Notes under the pieces: model-generated
What the model saw: the letters and a program-made list of their open reading frames with translations, nothing else
Told to the model about the DNA's origin: nothing
The model's database searches: none
Translations under genes and position numbers: made by a program
Part shown: positions 58,535-64,000 of the stretch, piece by piece
Position numbering within the stretch: the stretch's first letter is position 1
Layout of the letters: each line of letters begins with the position of its first letter
Origin: Isoetes taiwanensis
Taxonomy: Eukaryota; Streptophyta; Lycopodiopsida; Isoetales; Isoetaceae
Assembly: GCA_021234155.1 (NCBI GenBank)
Contig: JAJEKV010000071.1
Location: 3,968,483-4,032,482 of the forward strand
Reading direction: 5' to 3'
Length of the DNA: 64,000 bases

Positions 58535-60745
58535 GCAATTACTTGTTGTAGACTGAACGAGATTGGTGTTGTTCGCACAAGTCTACAAGACACACTAATG
58601 ATTGTGCACAGAGTTGCTACTGCCAAACCAGATAAGTATATGAAGGAATTATCTTCTAGTGAGTTAAAAGCACAGAGGACAAGGGAAATGGTTGGATCAA
58701 ACGAGCCTTGGTATCCTCTTACAAGATTGGCCTATTCAAAGATATTATATAATGTAAGTTTAATGTTGTTTCTGCTGTGATATTACATTTACTGTTTAAC
58801 ATTCAATAAACTAATTACTAAGAATCCATCAATGCAGGCTTCAATGGTTAAGGATATTGAGGATTATATTAAGTCAAATCATGAAAACATTACAGAAGCT
58901 GATGTGTTGAAGGCAAATGCTGAAAGGGAAGTGAGACGAAAGTGGACAACTAAAATGCAGAAATATCTAGGCATTGTTAATCCTAGTCTAGGGAATGTTT
59001 GGTTGCGCCATGTCACAACCAAGGATTTAGAATCTAAAGGAGTCAGTGTCACATTGGAGAAGCTTTTGTTCATGGTCAGATCAAAGGTGCAGAACAGTGT
59101 GAGAGATAATTGGATTAAGACAATGACTAACACATCTCAGTTTGGTAGTTATCAGAAGATACCTACTAATGACAAAAGCTTCAATTCTTGGGTAAAGAAA
59201 GAGACATGGCTAGAGCATTTACTGACTAGAACATGTGACTTGGTGAAGGGAGCAATTGAGCAACACAATTTGCAGTTGATAATACCGCGGGACTGTGATG
59301 TGGAGACTTGGTACTGAACATTCAAAGCTAAGAATCGAGTTGAAATGTTTAAGCATTGGGAGAGACATATGCAATCTACAGTCAATGTTCTGAAGCTTTT
59401 GAAGTGCAAAGGACAGCCATGCGAGTTGCATACAGATATTTCAAATACTTGGTTCATATTAAGTGCATGGAATCAATGCATCCACAGATACAGGTATAGG
59501 TATCTCAAACAGGTGCTGATTGTATTTATAGTCCAAAAGGTAATCTAGACATGGGTGGTGGAATGCATAAATGGGAAAGGGAAAACTGTCCTTGGTGGAT
59601 TGATTTCCCTTTGGGGTCTTATCCAGAGGAAGAAGAGGAAGATCACAACAGGATCCGAGGAGGGAAAAAAATTAAGGTGGATCTGAATGAGGAAAAGGTG
59701 GATGTTGACAAAAGAAAGAGAAGCAGGAGAGAGAAGTCAAAACTATCTGATACACATAGTGAGGAAAACGAAGAAGAGGATAATTTTGTTGATTACCAAA
59801 CACCTCCACGGAAGCAAATGCCTGATGTTATACTATCAAAAGATTTGCTTACTGAATTTCGAGTTGTTCAAGCCGATGTATGTGTGGTCTCAAGGGCTGT
59901 AATTTTAGGCGGACACGAAGTTTTCACATCATTAAGAAATTTGGGAAAGGAAGTTAAGAAATCATCCATGTACTCCAGAAATGGAAAAGTCAGAGATTGG
60001 GGTGCTAACTTGGTTCTTATTGATCTTCCGACAAATGAACCTACAAGAAGTGACTCAAATGAAACACCATACTGGAATAAACTTGACACGCAACTAGTAG
60101 ATGGGTGTTTCAGTTTGGGTGAACTCTGTTTGGATGATAGTGGATGGTTGGTGTGCATTAGCGCTTATGAGTTCCGTAAGATGATAGACATAGCAGCCAG
60201 AAAAAGAATCTTGAAATAGGAAGATCATACAAGTTGATAGGGGATGCACTATTCGGGTTTTCATAAAGACAAATACGTACTCTATCAAGAAATGTGCCGA
60301 TAGTATCTCTACAAAAGAGTTGGCACAAACCGACATTTAAATCCAAGGAAGTATTTAATCAACATGAGTTGGACTATAGCAGTGAACTTTTGAGGCATTA
60401 CTTAGGGCCGGGTGACAGAATGAGATCAGCCAAACATCATTCTCTCATGGGCATAATTTGAGAAGAGCACTCGCTTTAACGAAGTTTTTGCTACAATTGC
60501 TATGTGATTCGGTGATTATGTTTTGGATTTCATCGACGTGCTTGTGGTCTATGGTTGAGGCCTGCGCACTCAGAGGTTTGCATTGCTATGCAACAGATTT
60601 TGATGTTGATATTGTGATGTGGTTAGAACCCATCGCATGTCAATATTCAAAAAGCCATTAGCAGAGGGGACTCCTTCTATGCAGGTCGATTTGGAGGAAG
60701 AGGATGAGATAATCACAGATGTGATTGAAGAACCAGCTGATTAGT
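58535..60745 (+). CDS. Second DNA-methyltransferase-like gene, frames partly broken
   Basis: A spliced exon (about 58535-58753, after TTGCAG and before GTAAGT) encodes RTSLQDTLMIVHRVATA. A second starts after ATGCAG at 58838 (ASMVKDIEDYIKSNH) and is open to a TGA at 59316, where the reading would otherwise continue (KAKNRVEMFKHWERHMQ). The frame 59551-60219 begins acidic and Lys-rich. It then shows WGANLVLIDLPTNEP (DLPT at 60022-60033), placed like motif IV (D/N/S-P-P-Y). Farther on, FGDYVLDFI (60508-60534) and, in a shifted frame, VEACALRGLHCYATDFDVD (60554-60610) fit motif I and its following strand. Motif IV before motif I is the beta-class order. The Asp/Glu-rich tail ends near 60745. No close family is known to me. 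Confidence 0.5.
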
Positions 60746-61540
60746 TAGTGAGCTAAAATTCCTACATTTTGTTTAAATTAATCATACGTGTTGGAAACTA
60801 ATCATGTGTGTTTGTCTTATGTTGCAGTTTCTTACCTGTCTATGCTGAGCAGCATGCCACTATTTTGTCCTTAATGTCTAGTACTAAGAAAAAAGAAAAG
60901 AAACGAAAACATTGTCTTTACATTGATGATGAGGCACAAGAAGATACATGATTCGGACATATAAGTTACAATGGGTAGATATAGTCTTTGAAATTATTGC
61001 TTTCTCATTATAAAATTTTGCTATTCGAACTTTCTGGTCCTATAATTCCTTTGTCTACTTTACCTTTAAGTATAATGCTCTAAATCTTCTTTGCTATATT
61101 ATTCGATGTGGTAATTTTCTAGACACCAATATTGTTCTGTGATTGGGCCACTTGAGTTGTGTGTGATGTTGAATTGTTGGTGGGACTCCATATGCGTGCA
61201 GGGTGCTTTCTGAGACACAAATAATTTTGTGTTAAGAAATGCTTTTAGTGGTGTATAACAAGTAAATATAATATTGCCTCACTTAAAATACAACATCTAC
61301 TTCTATAAGAAGTTATTTGGACATCTGCATCCTATGATGTTGTGCTATGACTATGTCTTTAGATCTGAAGATGTTTTTTACTTTTTTTAAATAATATTCA
61401 CGCTAGCTCCATAATGCCTAACACGAGAAACAATTGAACAGCAGTTAGAGTTTTTCTTTTTCTTTAAGAAGGCAGGCATTAAGTCTTGTCGATTCATGGA
61501 ATATTATAGAATATTCCTTAAAAACCCGTAAAACATGTTT
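60746..61540. other. AT-rich spacer, no gene recognised
   Basis: No supported ORF. It lies between the second methyltransferase-like gene and a decayed retrotransposon start on the minus strand. Confidence 0.5.
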
Positions 61541-61544
61541 CAAA

Positions 61545-61668
61545 AAAACCTAAAAATAAATTCCCCCTCCAGATGAATATCACGGAGCGCAGGAATTATG
61601 CCATCTGTTAAAGCAACAGCTGGCAACCCATCAATTGGCTGCGATATATCTCGTATCGGATCAGTCAT
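61545..61668 (-). pseudogene. Retrotransposon gag N-terminus relic
   Basis: An ATG at 61668, ten bases after a tRNA-iMet primer-binding site, opens about 41 codons starting MTDPIRDISQPIDGLPAVAL and ending in a T-rich stop. Position and spacing fit the start of gag, but the fragment is too short to assign a family. Confidence 0.5.
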
Positions 61669-61677
61669 GGGTCTAAA

Positions 61678-61693
61678 CCTTGCTCTGATACCA
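61678..61693 (-). promoter_or_regulatory. tRNA-iMet primer-binding site
   Basis: The minus strand reads TGGTATCAGAGCAAGG, a perfect match to the standard plant iMet site. It is preceded by ...CTGACA then ATT, so an LTR on the minus strand should end at 61697 and extend rightward in window coordinates. Confidence 0.8.
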
Positions 61694-61696
61694 AAT

Positions 61697-61832
61697 TGTC
61701 AGATGCCTACAAAAGTAGACACAACCGCGCTACCTAGAATTCCCAGAACTCCCCACAATGACATATTTAACAAAATCTAGACTTATTCAAATCTAATAGA
61801 TATATTTCAAGGATGACATCGTAAGGTTATAA
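61697..61832 (-). repeat. LTR 3' end, interrupted by a Tourist-like element
   Basis: LTR sequence begins at 61697. The part at about 61770-61830 (CTTATTCAAATCTAATAGAT and onward) resembles the inverted repeats at 63.24 and 63.9 kb, hinting that those also derive from this LTR family. It is cut by the 823 bp insertion at 61833. Confidence 0.5.
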
Positions 61833-62655
61833 GGGTCAATTCCCACTGGCGGTTAAGTTAGGTTAAATGTGACAAATAACGGAAACTTGCTTTCACACTA
61901 GTAAATTAAGATTTGGTTAAATTTTAACTATAGTTAACTTAACAAGGTCACTTTCATACTGACAGTAGTTAAGTTAAGTTTCATTAAAATTTTAACTGGA
62001 CCCCTTATTTTAAACTAGAAGTTAAGTGACCTAGGAGAGATACACTTAACCCAGTTAAGCACTAACTTAACCTAACTTTTAAGTGAGAAAGGCTTAACTG
62101 TATAGTTAGGTTATTTATGTTTTATATGAAAATGCATATTTCTTGTTGCCTCTTTCAACATTTAGGAATATGCATCTTCATAATATTTTGTGTATAGTTA
62201 TATTTTGTTTTATAGCTCTTCCAACAATTGCTCGGGGTTTTCGCTTTGAAAGGATCCCTTGTTTCTAACAAATTAGTTGCAAAGTCTAGCACTACGTTTG
62301 TGTTAACCTTAGGTGCATTTTAATTAGTGTGCATTGTTGGTAGTTGGCATTAATTGTTTTTGCCGACAAAACTCTCTTAACTTAACATAAATTCTTAACT
62401 GGCAGTGTGAAACAAGCTTAATTAATGCTAATCTAACTTAACACTATAACTACTAGTGTGAATCATCAACTCAAGCTTTAATTCAACTTTTTAATTCTAA
62501 CTTATTGGGCTTGATGGGAATGCAAACTTTCATGCTTAGTTAAGTTAGTTCTAATTTAACCATCTCAATGGAAAAGTAGAATTTTTTTCTAGTTAGATTA
62601 AGAGATAGCCAAGTAGTTAAGCTAACTTAAATGAATGGCGAGTGGGAAGTGACCC
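61833..62655. mobile_element. Tourist-like (PIF/Harbinger) non-autonomous element, 823 bp
   Basis: Terminal inverted repeats are GGGTCAATTCCCACTGGC on the left and, read inward from the right, GGGTCACTTCCCACTCGC (16 of 18 match). A TAA target duplication lies at 61830-61832 and 62656-62658. The interior holds many TTAAC/GTTAA words in both orientations, such as GTTAAGTTAGGTTAA and ACTTAACCTAAC. No ORF is present. Confidence 0.85.
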
Positions 62656-62659
62656 TAAG

Positions 62660-63239
62660 TATCTTTTTTTAACTCTTATTTATTTTAACAATTTTATCAG
62701 GTTATCTTAATAAAAATTATAATGGTTACTAGAGCATAAAATTAATTTGTAAACAAATTTTCATTTCAATCTACTTAGAATAAATTGTTCATTAAGAACT
62801 ATATGTGGTTAAAATGTTGTCTTATCAAAATATTTGAAGGACATTTTAGGTTGTAATTAATTAGATGATTACATATGTTTTAAACATAATAAAATTGAAT
62901 AGTTTTTTATTAATTAACTTTCAACATATTTATTTCATCAATAATAAAATATCCAAAATATTATTACTAAAAACAAAACTTTATTATTTAATTAACTTCA
63001 ATGCTAAGAGTTTATAAGTTATAAAATCCTTATAATAATTTGAAGTGAATTGTTTATCAAACCATCATGTTTCATTTACATATTATCCTAATTGCCAAAT
63101 TGTAAACTTATTAAATCACTGAAAATTGAAATCCTATATTGAAATGTCTAATTCCTCTAGTAAAATTGGTTTAGAAAAACCGTTATACATTTAATTTAAA
63201 GACAAACTTATGTAATTTAAAATTTATAAAAATTTGCAA
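62660..63239. other. Very AT-rich spacer
   Basis: No ORF or repeat structure recognised in this stretch. Confidence 0.55.
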
Positions 63240-63329
63240 AATCAAGAAGAGTTAAACAATACATATAATCTTATAATAGCATCCTTGAAGCACTATCTAT
63301 TAAATCTGAATAAGCCTAGGTTTTGTTGA
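63240..63329. repeat. Left 90 bp inverted repeat
   Basis: This sequence (starting AATCAAGAAGAGTTAAACAA) is the reverse complement, at roughly 85-90 percent identity, of 63899-63988. Together they flank the 156-residue ORF. Confidence 0.85.
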
Positions 63330-63371
63330 ATATATCATCTTGCAATCAATACTAGAAAGGGTAACAATTAT

Positions 63372-63842
63372 ATGAGTATAGGAAATGATGCGAAATTAAA
63401 ATTAATAGTGGCATTAAAAGCAGTATGTCGCAAACAAGCAACCCAATTAGAGTTGCAATTAGACAAGATCATAAGTCTAGAAGCAAAACTGAAAGAAATC
63501 AATATTTTAAAAGATTATGTGGATAACATGAGATTAAGAAACGCCTTAGTAGTAACTAGGAACAGAGTTGCTGCTACTATTGGCGGGAAAAATAAAGGGG
63601 AAAGTTGGGGTGATTTCTTTAAAAATGAAGATCGAATTAAGGAAATGCTCAAACAAAAAGTCCCCGCAATAATCCTATACTTCTTAAAAGATGGAAAACA
63701 AATTCACGACATGAATAGTAAGGTGCATAAAGTAGATCTTCGAGAGATCGCAGATTCAGTGTTGGATCTATCCGAGCCTGCTAGAACTATGTGGATTCAG
63801 ATCTACAAATTTGGATTTAATACTGATCGTTATATCCAGTAA
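63372..63842 (+). CDS. Hypothetical 156-residue protein between inverted repeats
   Basis: An intact ATG-to-stop frame encodes a protein with an N-terminal amphipathic helix likely to form a coiled coil (LELQLDKIISLEAKLKEI). A basic segment (RNRVAATIGGKNKGESWGDF) and a helical C-terminus (REIADSVLDLSEPARTMWIQ) follow. It is the best open frame in an otherwise very AT-rich 3 kb. I do not recognise a family. The 90 bp inverted repeats on both sides, 42 and 56 bp away, suggest a compact mobile or fold-back unit. Confidence 0.5.
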   Translation: MSIGNDAKLKLIVALKAVCRKQATQLELQLDKIISLEAKLKEINILKDYVDNMRLRNALVVTRNRVAATIGGKNKGESWGDFFKNEDRIKEMLKQKVPAIILYFLKDGKQIHDMNSKVHKVDLREIADSVLDLSEPARTMWIQIYKFGFNTDRYIQ

Positions 63843-63898
63843 TGGTAAGGTTATAAGTTTAATTTTTGTTATTATTAAGAAAATCTCTAATGACATGT

Positions 63899-63988
63899 TC
63901 AATGAAACTTGGACTTATTCAGATTTAATAGATAGCACTTCAAGGACGCCATTATAAGAATATATGTATTGTTTAATTCTTCTTGATT
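63899..63988. repeat. Right 90 bp inverted repeat
   Basis: This is the partner of 63240-63329. Its plus-strand CTTATTCAGATTTAATAGAT also resembles 61770-61830 in the same orientation. The window ends 12 bp beyond it, so any target duplication cannot be judged. Confidence 0.85.
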
Positions 63989-64000
63989 GTTAAAATTATT

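Noticed and set aside
1-64000. tRNA and rRNA genes
   Set aside because: None recognised by eye; a covariance-model scan would be needed to exclude a tRNA.

Overview
This is nuclear DNA from a land plant. The evidence is a five-exon GH5 endo-mannanase gene with GT-AG introns, three LTR-retrotransposon families, CACTA-type and PIF/Harbinger-type DNA transposons, and AT-rich spacers. A transposase-like gene of the DUF7869 type (common, as I recall, in ferns, lycophytes and bryophytes) and the abundance of decayed elements point to a repeat-rich, seed-free plant such as a fern. That placement is inference.

Layout. 1-1.4 kb: spacer with a ~300 bp direct duplication. 1.4-3.3 kb: the endo-beta-mannanase gene (minus), the only clearly conventional host gene. 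5.7-9.6 kb: a multi-exon gene (minus) with a ParB/sulfiredoxin-like motif followed by DNA-methyltransferase-like motifs. 11.2-14.4 kb: a decayed DUF7869 transposase-like gene (plus), head to head with it. 14.5-15.5 kb: two paralogous 80-residue ORFs with matching TATA boxes. 15.88-16.50 kb: a 626 bp CACTA-type element with a TTG target duplication. 16.76-46.73 kb: a tandem array of one Ty3/gypsy family (LTR-int-LTR-int-LTR-int-LTR) flanked as a whole by one 5 bp duplication, AGTTC. A 2,654 bp Harbinger-type element sits in its third LTR. 47-51.8 kb: spacer with an LRR-kinase relic and a LINE-like stub. 51.8-56 kb: a truncated second Ty3/gypsy element (minus). 56.2-58.4 kb: a SWIM zinc-finger transposase-like gene (minus), head to head with a second methyltransferase-like gene at 58.5-60.7 kb (plus). 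61.5-64 kb: a retrotransposon 5' end, an 823 bp Tourist-like element, and a 156-residue ORF between 90 bp inverted repeats.

Two themes stand out. First, a methyltransferase-like gene lies divergently next to a transposase-like gene twice, about 50 kb apart, with different transposase types. These could be mobile elements that carry their own DNA methyltransferase. Second, the three retrotransposon units differ in patches, and in the patches I compared the differences fall almost entirely on CAG/CTG, the plant CHG methylation context. They are mostly indels and scrambled bases rather than C-to-T changes, so many of the apparent frameshifts are probably basecalling or polishing artefacts on methylated DNA. 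Reading frames in the repeats, and possibly in the methyltransferase-like genes, should be read with that in mind.
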